In this document: one piece after another, positions 40,364 through 47,713 of the stretch | Layout of the letters: the number at the start of each line of letters is the position of its first letter | Numbering within the stretch: the first letter of the stretch is position 1 | From: Streptomyces purpureus | GTDB lineage: Bacteria > Actinomycetota > Actinomycetes > Streptomycetales > Streptomycetaceae | Assembly: GCF_014648195.1 (NCBI RefSeq) | Contig: NZ_BMQQ01000003.1 | Coordinates: 120,931 to 184,930 of the forward strand | Reading direction: 5' to 3' | Length of the DNA stretch: 64,000 nucleotides | Made by a program: the position numbers and the translations under genes | Notes under the pieces: generated by a model | What the model saw: the letters and a program-made list of their open reading frames with translations, nothing else | Told to the model about the DNA's origin: nothing | Databases searched by the model: none

Positions 40364-41080
40364 GTGACGGAGGAAGCGGAGCTCCCCCAGGCGCCCGAAC
40401 AGGCGCGGACGGTATTCGGTGAGTTCTTCCCGGAGGCCGTCCGGTACGCGGAGCTCCTTGCGGATGCCGGAGTCAAGCGCGGCCTGATCGGCCCGCGTGA
40501 AGTTCCGCGGCTGTGGGAGCGGCACCTGCTGAACTGCGCTGTGCTCTCCGAGGTCGTACCGGAGGGCGTCACGGTCTGCGATGTCGGCTCGGGAGCTGGT
40601 CTGCCCGGCATCCCGCTGGCGCTGGTCCGTCCGGACCTGAAGATCACGCTGCTTGAGCCGCTGCTGCGCAGGACGAACTTCCTCCAGGAGGTCGTCGAGC
40701 TGCTGGGCCTGGACCATGTGACCGTGGTGCGCGGCCGTGCCGAAGAGGTTCTTGGCACGCTGCCTCCGGTGCATGTGGTGACGGCGCGGGCGGTGGCTCC
40801 GCTGGACCGGCTGGCCGGCTGGGGCGTTCCGCTGCTGCGCCCGTACGGCGAGATGCTGGCGCTCAAGGGCGACACCGCCGAGGAGGAGATCAACGGGGCG
40901 AGGGCCGCGCTGAGCAAGCTCGGTGTGGTGGACGCCTCAGTGCTGCATGTCGGCGAGGGCGTCGTGGACCCGCTGTCGACGGTGGTGCGGGTGGAGGTCG
41001 GCGAGAGCCCCGGTGGCGTGCGGTTCGCCGCGAAGCGTGCCAAGGCCGCTCGGCCGAGTCGCTCACGTCGCCGCCGTTGA
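40364..41080 (+). CDS. rsmG: 16S rRNA (guanine527-N7)-methyltransferase RsmG
   Basis: 238 residues from GTG at 40364 (VTEEAELPQAPEQ) with GGAAGGA upstream; the ORF start at 40340 lacks a site. SAM-binding motif VCDVGSGAGLPGIPLALV, RRTNFLQEV and ARAVAPLDRLAGW are family features. A basic Arg/Lys tail ends the protein. Loss of this gene gives low-level streptomycin resistance in actinobacteria. Confidence 0.96.
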   Translation: MTEEAELPQAPEQARTVFGEFFPEAVRYAELLADAGVKRGLIGPREVPRLWERHLLNCAVLSEVVPEGVTVCDVGSGAGLPGIPLALVRPDLKITLLEPLLRRTNFLQEVVELLGLDHVTVVRGRAEEVLGTLPPVHVVTARAVAPLDRLAGWGVPLLRPYGEMLALKGDTAEEEINGARAALSKLGVVDASVLHVGEGVVDPLSTVVRVEVGESPGGVRFAAKRAKAARPSRSRRRR

Positions 41081-41114
41081 CGCCTGGTTGATCCTCATAC
41101 GTACGCATTTCGGA

Positions 41115-41134
41115 GTGTCGTGAGCGGGTGACAC
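41115..41134. promoter_or_regulatory. Inverted GTGTC/GACAC pair upstream of parAB
   Basis: GTGTC (41115-41119) and GACAC (41130-41134) are 10 bp apart, upstream of parA. GACAC is the core of WhiA-dependent promoters, and parAB is a known sporulation-induced target in S. coelicolor. Assignment is inference. Confidence 0.4.
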
Positions 41135-41151
41135 TGCGCCAGGGGCATCGT

Positions 41152-41165
41152 GTTTCACGTGAAAC
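41152..41165. other. parS: parS site 1 (rsmG-parA intergenic)
   Basis: Perfect GTTTCACGTGAAAC, flanks not palindromic. Binding site of ParB, 198 bp upstream of the preferred parA start. Confidence 0.95.
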
Positions 41166-41251
41166 GTCGCTCACTGCTGCAGGGAATCATCAGCCGCGGC
41201 CGTGCGGCTGCCACGCCGCGCGGAATCAAACCACCCGCGAGGGTCATGGGG

Positions 41252-41260
41252 TTGTCCACA
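41252..41260 (+). promoter_or_regulatory. Perfect DnaA box in parA upstream region
   Basis: TTGTCCACA, followed 9 bp later by ATCCACAGATCCAC. It lies in sequence often annotated as the parA N terminus but which has low third-position GC. Confidence 0.65.
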
Positions 41261-41362
41261 GAGGTGGATTCATCCACAGATCCACGGGCCTCGCTGGTTC
41301 ACGACCCCGAAAGCATGGCAGGCTCTCCCCATCGAGAGCTTGAAGTCGAGGAGAGTGAATCC

Positions 41363-42391
41363 TTGCGGTCCAACGCCAACATCGCGGGACCGATGACCGA
41401 CCCGGTCCCCGGTCCCCGCACCGAATCGGCGGGGGAGGATGTTTCACGTGAAACACCGCCTCCGATGGATGACACCCCCATTGGTCGTGCCGCCCAACTG
41501 GCGGTAGAGGCGCTGGGCCGTGCCGGCGAGGGGCTTCCCAGGCCTGCGCAGACGCGAGTGATGGTGGTTGCCAACCAGAAGGGCGGCGTGGGGAAGACGA
41601 CCACCACGGTCAACCTCGCCGCTTCGCTGGCCCTGCACGGTGCCCGGGTTCTGGTGATCGACCTCGACCCGCAGGGAAACGCCTCCACGGCTCTCGGAAT
41701 CGACCACCACGCCGAGGTCCCCTCGATCTACGACGTCCTGGTGGAGAGCAAGCCGCTCGCCGACGTGGTCCAGCCTGTCCCGGACGTCGAGGGCCTCTTC
41801 TGTGCCCCGGCAACCATCGATCTGGCCGGTGCCGAGATCGAGCTGGTGTCGCTGGTGGCCCGTGAGAGCCGGCTGCAGCGCGCCATCCAGGCCTATGAGC
41901 AGCCGCTCGACTACATCCTCATCGACTGCCCGCCGTCCCTCGGTCTGCTGACCGTGAACGCTCTCGTGGCCGGCGCCGAGGTGCTGATCCCCATCCAGTG
42001 CGAGTACTACGCGCTGGAGGGCCTCGGCCAGCTCCTGCGGAACGTCGACCTGGTCCGGGGGCATCTCAACCCGGCGCTCCATGTGTCCACGATCCTGCTC
42101 ACCATGTACGACGGCCGCACCCGGCTCGCCTCCCAGGTGGCGGACGAGGTGCGCAGCCACTTCGGTGACGAGGTGCTGCGGACCAGCATTCCTCGATCCG
42201 TCCGGATCTCGGAAGCACCGAGCTACGGGCAGACCGTGCTCACCTACGACCCGGGCTCCAGTGGCTCGCTGTCGTATCTCGAAGCGGCCCGGGAGATCGC
42301 GCTGCGCGGAGTAGGAGTGCACTACGACCCGCAGCAGGCCCATCTGGGCAGCCAGAACAACCAGCGAAGCATGTCGGAGGGGATCCAGTGA
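41363..42391 (+). CDS. parA: Chromosome partitioning ATPase ParA
   Basis: 342 residues from TTG at 41363, which has GAGGAGAG seven bases upstream. Open reading continues to 41150, but codons before 41363 have only about 58 percent GC at position three, against about 90 percent after it, and include parS and DnaA-box sequence; ATG at 41246 is the main alternative. Deviant Walker A is [16 protein letters not shown], Walker A' [14 protein letters not shown], Walker [14 protein letters not shown]. It moves ParB-bound origins during sporulation. The TGA overlaps the parB GTG. Confidence 0.95.
   Translation: MRSNANIAGPMTDPVPGPRTESAGEDVSRETPPPMDDTPIGRAAQLAVEALGRAGEGLPRPAQTRVMVVANQKGGVGKTTTTVNLAASLALHGARVLVIDLDPQGNASTALGIDHHAEVPSIYDVLVESKPLADVVQPVPDVEGLFCAPATIDLAGAEIELVSLVARESRLQRAIQAYEQPLDYILIDCPPSLGLLTVNALVAGAEVLIPIQCEYYALEGLGQLLRNVDLVRGHLNPALHVSTILLTMYDGRTRLASQVADEVRSHFGDEVLRTSIPRSVRISEAPSYGQTVLTYDPGSSGSLSYLEAAREIALRGVGVHYDPQQAHLGSQNNQRSMSEGIQ
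41441..41454. other. parS: parS site 2 (inside parA)
   Basis: Perfect GTTTCACGTGAAAC (16 bp with flanking T/A), read in the parA frame as Val-Ser-Arg-Glu-Thr in the non-conserved N-terminal region. Confidence 0.95.
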
Positions 42392-43488
42392 GCGAGCGAC
42401 GTAGAGGGCTGGGGCGTGGGCTCGGTGCCCTGATCCCCGCCGCTCCCCAGGAGCGCCCGGCGGCCGCGGTCGGAGCGGGCTCCACTTCTCCGGGTGCCAT
42501 TCCCACCCTTACGGCGGAGCGGGGTGTCGCCGCGGCCAAGGTCGCGACTCTTCCGCAGAGCCCGCAGTCCCCGGATGCGGCGGTCATGGCGCCGGAGCCG
42601 GAGCCGGTTCCGCAGGAGGCCCCGGCGGGAGCGCACTTCGCCGAGCTGCCGCTGGACTTCATCACCCCCAACCCGCGCCAGCCTCGTGAGGTCTTCGACG
42701 AGGACGCGCTGGCCGAGCTGGTCACCTCCATCAAGGAGGTCGGCCTGCTCCAGCCCGTGGTCGTACGGCAGCTCGCTCCCGAGCGCTACGAGCTCATCAT
42801 GGGTGAGCGTCGGTGGCGGGCCTGCCGGGAGGCGGGCCTGGAGCGGATTCCGGCGATCGTCCGCGCCACCGAGGATGAGAAGCTGCTCCTGGACGCGCTC
42901 CTGGAGAATCTGCACCGTGCTCAGCTGAACCCGTTGGAAGAGGCTGCGGCCTACGACCAGCTGCTCAAGGATTTCAACTGCACCCACGACCAGCTGGCGG
43001 ACCGGATCGGTCGTTCGCGCCCTCAGGTCTCCAACACCCTGCGTCTGCTGCGGCTGTCGCCGCCGGTGCAGCGTCGGGTGGCGGCCGGTGTGCTGTCCGC
43101 CGGTCACGCCCGCGCGCTGCTCGCGGTCGACGACCCGGAGGCGCAGGACAAGCTGGCGTACCGGATCGTGGCCGAAGGGCTCTCGGTACGGGCCGTCGAG
43201 GAGATCGTGACCCTGATGGGCTCCGAGCCCACCGTGGCCACGAAGCCCAAGGGACCGAGGGCCGGTGCCCGTGTCTCCCCCGCTTTGAACGATCTAGCCT
43301 CGCGCCTCTCGGACCGCTTCGAGACCCGGGTGAAGGTCGACCTCGGGCAGAAGAAGGGGAAGATCGTCGTCGAGTTCGCCTCGATGGAGGATCTGGAGCG
43401 GATCCTCGGCACCCTCGCCCCCGGTGAGGGCCGGGTGCTGGAGCAGGGACTCTCCGAGCAGAACGCCGAGGAGGACGGCGAGCGCTGA
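42388..43488 (+). CDS. parB: Chromosome partitioning protein ParB
   Basis: 366 residues; GTG start overlapping the parA stop (GTGA). N-terminal ParA-interacting tail ([16 protein letters not shown]), CTPase/ParB N-domain ([62 protein letters not shown]), HTH ([25 protein letters not shown]) and C-terminal dimer domain ([25 protein letters not shown]). It loads on the six parS sites and spreads as a clamp. Confidence 0.97.
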   Translation: MSERRRGLGRGLGALIPAAPQERPAAAVGAGSTSPGAIPTLTAERGVAAAKVATLPQSPQSPDAAVMAPEPEPVPQEAPAGAHFAELPLDFITPNPRQPREVFDEDALAELVTSIKEVGLLQPVVVRQLAPERYELIMGERRWRACREAGLERIPAIVRATEDEKLLLDALLENLHRAQLNPLEEAAAYDQLLKDFNCTHDQLADRIGRSRPQVSNTLRLLRLSPPVQRRVAAGVLSAGHARALLAVDDPEAQDKLAYRIVAEGLSVRAVEEIVTLMGSEPTVATKPKGPRAGARVSPALNDLASRLSDRFETRVKVDLGQKKGKIVVEFASMEDLERILGTLAPGEGRVLEQGLSEQNAEEDGER

Positions 43489-43506
43489 GCCGTTCGTATG
43501 AGCTGA

Positions 43507-43547
43507 GGGCGGGTCGTGTCCGGTCGTTACCGGAACACGGCCCGCCC
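43507..43547 (+). terminator. Terminator after parB
   Basis: Imperfect long hairpin, left arm 43507-43523 and right arm 43530-43547, followed by TTTGCT. Confidence 0.8.
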
Positions 43548-43639
43548 TTTGCTCTCGTACGGTATGCGGGTCATCGCCCGCTGGATACGATGCGTTGAGG
43601 TAGGCGCATCCGTCAGCCATCACAGAGGAAGGCGCGGGC

Positions 43640-43894
43640 ATGCGAGAGGTGAGCCGCAGCCACATGGTGACAGCAGCCCTGGGACTGGGAGCGGTCGGTG
43701 GATTCATCGGCAGTCTGATCCAGGAGCGGAGCGCGCTGTCCGCCGCGCGTGATGCGGCCGGTAAAGGAAGTGAGGATCAGCCTTGGGCCGTCGGCTCGTA
43801 CCGCTCACGCTGGACAACCTTCCGGACCTTCCCAAGCGCTGCCGCGCGTGTGTCTTCTGGGAGCTTGATCCGGTCAGCGGGGAAGCAGCGGTAA
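43640..43894 (+). CDS. Possible small membrane protein overlapping the GNAT gene
   Basis: 84 codons from ATG at 43640, preceded by GGAAGGCG. The first 45 residues look real: MREVSRSHMVTAALGLGAVGGFIGSLIQE gives one membrane helix and high third-position GC. The last 37 codons overlap the GNAT gene in another frame and look non-coding. It may be a genuine short protein whose C terminus evolves freely, or a chance ORF. Confidence 0.4.
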   Translation: MREVSRSHMVTAALGLGAVGGFIGSLIQERSALSAARDAAGKGSEDQPWAVGSYRSRWTTFRTFPSAAARVSSGSLIRSAGKQR

Positions 43895-44400
43895 AGGCGG
43901 GCACGCCCGAACTGGAGAAGGAAGCGTGGATCTCCGCGGTCCTGCTGGAGTGGGGATCCTGCGGCCGGGTCGTCTACGTCGATGATGTGCCGGTCGGCTT
44001 CGTTCTCTACGCTCCGCCCGCTTATGTACCGCGCTCCTTGGCGTTCCCCACGAGTCCGGTGGCACCGGACGCCGTTCAGCTGATGACGGGCTGGATCATG
44101 CCGGGCTATCAGGGGCAGGGCTTGGGCCGGGTGATGGTGCAGACCGTTGCCAAGGACCTGCTGCGGCGGGGGTTCAAGGCCATCGAGGCCTTCGCTGACG
44201 CCCGCTGGAAGGAGCCTGCCTGCGTTCTGCCGGCGGAGCATTTGCTGGCCGTGGGCTTCAAAACGGTCCGCCCGCACCCCATCTATCCCCGGCTGAGGCT
44301 GGATCTGCGGACGACGCTGTCCTGGAAGGAAGACGTCGAGCTGGCGCTGGACCGTCTCCTGGGAGCCGTGCAGAAGGAGCCTGCCCTGCGGCCGCTGTAG
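43783..44400 (+). CDS. GNAT-family N-acetyltransferase
   Basis: 205 residues; TTG start at 43783 with GAGG seven bases upstream. The N-terminal Cys-containing segment (LPKRCRACVFWELD) is followed by a GNAT core with acetyl-CoA loop PGYQGQGLGRVMVQ and VDDVPVGFVLYAPP. The substrate is unknown. A comparable gene occurs near parB in mycobacteria, whereas cwlM, found there between trx and parB, is absent here. Confidence 0.92.
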   Translation: MGRRLVPLTLDNLPDLPKRCRACVFWELDPVSGEAAVKAGTPELEKEAWISAVLLEWGSCGRVVYVDDVPVGFVLYAPPAYVPRSLAFPTSPVAPDAVQLMTGWIMPGYQGQGLGRVMVQTVAKDLLRRGFKAIEAFADARWKEPACVLPAEHLLAVGFKTVRPHPIYPRLRLDLRTTLSWKEDVELALDRLLGAVQKEPALRPL

Positions 44401-44419
44401 CGTGCAGCATCAACGGCGA

Positions 44420-44447
44420 CGGCCCGCCCCCGTTGGGGGGCGGGCCG
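44420..44447. terminator. Terminator between convergent GNAT and trxA genes
   Basis: CGGCCCGCCCCC (44420-44431) pairs with GGGGGCGGGCCG (44436-44447), 12-bp stem. It ends 5 bp before parS site 3. Confidence 0.88.
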
Positions 44448-44452
44448 ATCGT

Positions 44453-44466
44453 GTTTCACGTGAAAC
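44453..44466. other. parS: parS site 3 (GNAT-trxA intergenic)
   Basis: Perfect GTTTCACGTGAAAC with T/A flanks, between the terminator and the trxA stop. Confidence 0.95.
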
Positions 44467-44476
44467 AGCGAAGGCG

Positions 44477-44821
44477 TCAGGCCTTGGCCTCTTCGTCGAT
44501 GAAGTCGGCGAGGTCGCGCAGGAGCGCGGCCTTCGGCTTGGCGCCGACGATGGTCTTGGCGACCTCACCGTTCTGGTAGACGTTCAGCGTCGGGATCGAC
44601 ATCACGCCGTACTTGGCGGCCGTGGCCGGGTTCTCGTCGATGTTGAGCTTGACGATCTCGATCTGGTCGCCGTGCTCGGCAGCGATGGCCTCGAGCGACG
44701 GGGCGATCTGGCGGCACGGCCCGCACCAGGCGGCCCAGAAGTCCACCAGGACAGGCTTGTCGCTCTTGAGGACGTCGTCCTCGAAGCTAGCGTCGGTCAC
44801 GTTCTTCAGGGCGCCGGCCAC
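44477..44821 (-). CDS. trxA: Thioredoxin
   Basis: 114 residues from GTG at 44821, which has a perfect AAGGAGG five bases upstream; the first possible GTG at 44836 has no site and would place the ribosome-binding sequence inside the gene. Active site [10 protein letters not shown], cis-Pro in [12 protein letters not shown]. Reduced by the adjacent thioredoxin reductase and used for cytoplasmic disulfide reduction. Confidence 0.97.
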   Translation of the reverse strand: MAGALKNVTDASFEDDVLKSDKPVLVDFWAAWCGPCRQIAPSLEAIAAEHGDQIEIVKLNIDENPATAAKYGVMSIPTLNVYQNGEVAKTIVGAKPKAALLRDLADFIDEEAKA

Positions 44822-44869
44822 GGCGGCCTCCTTCACTTCACGGGGTGTGGGGGTGGGGCGGGGGTGAGG

Positions 44870-45844
44870 TCAGACCACGGCGGTCTTCTCGGGCTCGGCG
44901 GCGTTCTCGCCATCGGCGAGCGCGGCCAGGAAACGCTCGGCGTCGAGCGCGGCGGAGCAACCGGTGCCGGCGGCGGTGATCGCCTGGCGGTAGGTGTGGT
45001 CCACCACGTCACCGGCGGCGAAGACACCCGGGAGGTTGGTGCGCGTGGAAGGAGCGTCGACCTTCAGGTAGCCCTCGTCGTCCAGGTCCAGCTGGCCCTT
45101 GAAGAGCTCGGTGCGCGGGTCGTGGCCCACGGCGATGAACAGACCCGTCGCCGGGAGCTCGGACAGCTCGCCGGTCTTGGTGTTGCGCAGCGTCAGAGCG
45201 GAGAGCTTCTGGTCGCCGTGGATCGTGGCGACCTCGCTGTGCCAGGCGAACTTGATCTTCGGGTCGGCGAAGGCACGGTCCTGCATGGCCTTGGAGGCGC
45301 GCAGGGTGTCACGGCGGTGGACGATGGTGACCGACTTGGCGAACCGGGAGAGGAAGGTGGCCTCCTCCATCGCGGTGTCACCGCCGCCGACCACGGCGAT
45401 GTCCTGGTCCTTGAAGAAGAACCCGTCGCAGGTGGCGCACCAGGAGACACCACGGCCCGACAGCTCGTCTTCCTTGGGGAGACCGAGCTTGCGGTGCTGG
45501 GAGCCGGTCGTCACGATGACGGCCTTGGCGCGGTGGACGGTGCCGGCCGTGTCCGTCACGGTCTTGATGTCGCCGGTGAGGTCCACGGCGACCACGTCGT
45601 CCGGAACGAGCTCGGCGCCGAAGCGCTCCGCCTGGGCCCTCATGTTGTCCATGAGGTCGGGGCCCATGATGCCGTCGCGGAAGCCGGGGAAGTTCTCCAC
45701 GTCGGTCGTGTTCATCAGCGCGCCACCGGCGGTGACTGCACCTTCGAAGACCAACGGCTTCAGCGACGCACGCGCCGTGTAGAGCGCAGCGGTGTAACCC
45801 GCGGGCCCGGAGCCGATGATGATCACGTTACGGACGTCGCTCAC
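44870..45844 (-). CDS. trxB: Thioredoxin reductase
   Basis: 324 residues, GTG start. FAD motif [15 protein letters not shown], redox-active CATC in [18 protein letters not shown] motif [12 protein letters not shown] and C-terminal [23 protein letters not shown]. Transfers electrons from NADPH to thioredoxin. Forms the trxBA operon, driven by the sigma-R-type promoter upstream. Confidence 0.98.
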   Translation of the reverse strand: MSDVRNVIIIGSGPAGYTAALYTARASLKPLVFEGAVTAGGALMNTTDVENFPGFRDGIMGPDLMDNMRAQAERFGAELVPDDVVAVDLTGDIKTVTDTAGTVHRAKAVIVTTGSQHRKLGLPKEDELSGRGVSWCATCDGFFFKDQDIAVVGGGDTAMEEATFLSRFAKSVTIVHRRDTLRASKAMQDRAFADPKIKFAWHSEVATIHGDQKLSALTLRNTKTGELSELPATGLFIAVGHDPRTELFKGQLDLDDEGYLKVDAPSTRTNLPGVFAAGDVVDHTYRQAITAAGTGCSAALDAERFLAALADGENAAEPEKTAVV

Positions 45845-45913
45845 GGGTTTCTTCCTCGTCTCTGCAGACTGCCTACTGCCTACGGGGCCGGGTCAATGAC
45901 TCTCACCCCACCC

Positions 45914-45939
45914 AACGGATCCTACGGGGCGAGCATTCC
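45914..45939 (-). promoter_or_regulatory. Sigma-R-type promoter of trxBA
   Basis: On the minus strand GGAAT (45939-45935), an exact 18-bp spacer, then GTT (45916-45914). This is the full consensus of sigma-R thiol-stress promoters; trxBA is a classical sigma-R target in S. coelicolor. It is about 70 bp upstream of the trxB start. Confidence 0.88.
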
Positions 45940-45968
45940 CGGACCGCCCGGAGGCGCGGCAGTGTGGG

Positions 45969-46868
45969 TCAGGAGCGAGGGTACGCGTGGCTCACCAGAA
46001 CCTCCGCTTTGCCGGATCCGCCGGTGTCCACGCAGGTGGCGTCCACGACGTAGGCCTGGACCTGGCCGCTGTCCGTGGAGTGGGGGAGAACGACGAGATA
46101 GGCCTGTTCACCCTGATAGACGCCTCGCTCGATGCCCAGGGCGGCATCGTTGCGGCCGATGCCGGCCTGGATGCACGGCGGCACCGCCGGATCCTTGGCC
46201 AGCTTGCTCTTGTCGGGGCCGGTCTCGGCGGAGAAGGGGGAACCTCGATCCGATTCCTTGGTGGCCGGCGCCTCGTCGGCCGCGAGCAGCTCATCGACGC
46301 GGCTGGAGAGCTTCTCTCCGGCGAAGGTCAGGCTGTCGGGGGCGCTCACCGAGGTCTTGGTGTCGCCGGCGCTTCCGCCGGGGCCCTGGGTGGTCTGGAG
46401 GAGCAGCACGCTCACTCCGACGGCAGCCATGCCGAGTACGGCGCTCAGCGCGGCGACACGGCGACGCCGGGCCCGGTGCGGGCGTCCCGGGCCGGTGGCG
46501 GCGCGGGGGTGCCCGGCCGGGCGGGGGGCGGCCGGGATGGACGGCGCGGGACGAGGTTCGGGGGTCTCGGTCGATGTTTCACGTGAAACATCGACCGATG
46601 ATTCGGGAGCGGTGGCGTCCAGGAGCGCCTCCGCGGCCAGAGCGGCATCGATGCGGCCGGCGATCTCGGCAGGCATACGGACAGGGCCGGGGAGGGTGCC
46701 GAGCAGGCCGCGGATCTCCTCCAGCGAGGTGCGTACATCGGCGCAGAGCGGGCAGCCGTCCAGATGGCGTCGTACATCGGCCGTGCGGGACGGCGAGAGC
46801 AGCCCTTCGGTGAGGTCGGAGATCTCCGAGACATCCGGGTGCTGAGTCGTGTCGGTCGTCGATGTCAC
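45969..46868 (-). CDS. Putative anti-sigma factor (zinc-finger type, membrane-anchored)
   Basis: 299 residues; GTG start overlapping the sigM stop (GTGA). The N-terminal domain has the HxxxCxxC motif of zf-HC2 anti-sigma factors (RRHLDGCPLCADV), then a Pro/Arg linker, one membrane helix (VAALSAVLGMAAVGVSVLLL) and an extracellular domain of about 140 residues. It should hold SigM inactive until an envelope signal. The linker is interrupted by parS site 4, encoded as Asp-Val-Ser-Arg-Glu-Thr. Confidence 0.9.
   Translation of the reverse strand: MTSTTDTTQHPDVSEISDLTEGLLSPSRTADVRRHLDGCPLCADVRTSLEEIRGLLGTLPGPVRMPAEIAGRIDAALAAEALLDATAPESSVDVSRETSTETPEPRPAPSIPAAPRPAGHPRAATGPGRPHRARRRRVAALSAVLGMAAVGVSVLLLQTTQGPGGSAGDTKTSVSAPDSLTFAGEKLSSRVDELLAADEAPATKESDRGSPFSAETGPDKSKLAKDPAVPPCIQAGIGRNDAALGIERGVYQGEQAYLVVLPHSTDSGQVQAYVVDATCVDTGGSGKAEVLVSHAYPRS
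46567..46598. other. parS: parS site 4 within a 32-bp perfect palindrome (inside anti-sigma gene)
   Basis: Core GTTTCACGTGAAAC at 46576-46589. The dyad symmetry extends 9 bp on each side, far beyond what ParB needs, even though it lies in coding sequence. Confidence 0.95.
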
Positions 46869-47569
46869 GTGCGCCCACCTCCGCCCTTCACAGCAGCAGG
46901 ACCACTTGGTCCCGTTTCCCTTGGTCCCGACACCGGTGGGACGGATGCCCCCGGCGTCCGGTTCCTTCCCCGGTCAGGACCGGCGCTATCCATGGAGTCG
47001 GCGCGCAGATGAGTGAGCATGGGCAGCAGCCTGGCCCGGCCGCGGGCACAGCGGCTCTTCACCGTGCCGGTGGGGACATCGAGGATGCGGGCGGCTTCCG
47101 CCACCGGGTAGCCCTGCATGTCCACCAGCACGAGCGCCGCCCGCTGGTCGGGAGGAAGCTTGGCCAGCGCCGCGAGAAGCTCCCGGTGGAGGTCCTGGCG
47201 CTCCGCAGGCGCCTCGGCGGACTCGTGGGGCTCCAGGAGCTGCTCGAGCCGCTCGGTATCCTCCACGGGCGAGGTCTTGCGCGAGGCGGCCTTGCGGGCC
47301 CGGTCGAGACACGCGTTGACCGTGATCCGGTGCAGCCAGGTGGTGACGGCGGACTGACCGCGGAAGGTATGAGCGGCCCGGAAGGCGGAGACCAGCGCGT
47401 CCTGCACGGCGTCGGCGGCTTCCTCCCGGTCCCCCAGCGTCCGCAGGGCGACAGCCCAGAGCCGGTCGCGATGGCGACGTACGAGCTCGCCGAAGGCATC
47501 CGGGTCGCCGGCGACGTGGCGCGCCAGCAGATCCTGGTCGCTGGCGCCCTCGGGGGCGGCATGCTCCAA
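46865..47569 (-). CDS. sigM: ECF RNA polymerase sigma factor SigM
   Basis: 234 residues, TTG start at 47569 with GGGAGGG five bases upstream. Region 2 (DAFGELVRRHRDRLWAVALRTLGDREEAADAVQDALVSAFRAAHTF) and region 4 (ALAKLPPDQRAALVLVDMQGYPVAEAARILDVPTGTVKSRCARGRARL) are complete. Gene order murJ-pseudokinase-sigM-antisigma-trxB matches the mycobacterial sigM locus. Coupled by overlap to its anti-sigma gene. Confidence 0.93.
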   Translation of the reverse strand: MEHAAPEGASDQDLLARHVAGDPDAFGELVRRHRDRLWAVALRTLGDREEAADAVQDALVSAFRAAHTFRGQSAVTTWLHRITVNACLDRARKAASRKTSPVEDTERLEQLLEPHESAEAPAERQDLHRELLAALAKLPPDQRAALVLVDMQGYPVAEAARILDVPTGTVKSRCARGRARLLPMLTHLRADSMDSAGPDRGRNRTPGASVPPVSGPRETGPSGPAAVKGGGGRT

Positions 47570-47713
47570 GAGACCCTCCCCTGACCGCGATCAACACTGG
47601 GTACTGTCACACACCGGCGGTGCAATGATATGCGACCTGGTCAATGGGCCGACGGGGCGCGGCACGGCGCACGGCACCGCCTGGCCTCGACCGCGCGGCC
47701 CCGACCGCCCGGG

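Noticed and set aside
41150..41362. Longer ParA N terminus beginning in parS
   Set aside because: Low coding bias, overlap with parS and DnaA-box sequence, and a better ribosome-binding site before the TTG at 41363.
44402..46813. 803-residue plus-strand frame opposite trxA, trxB and the anti-sigma gene
   Set aside because: Antisense shadow passing through two parS sites. No domain, and three real genes lie opposite.
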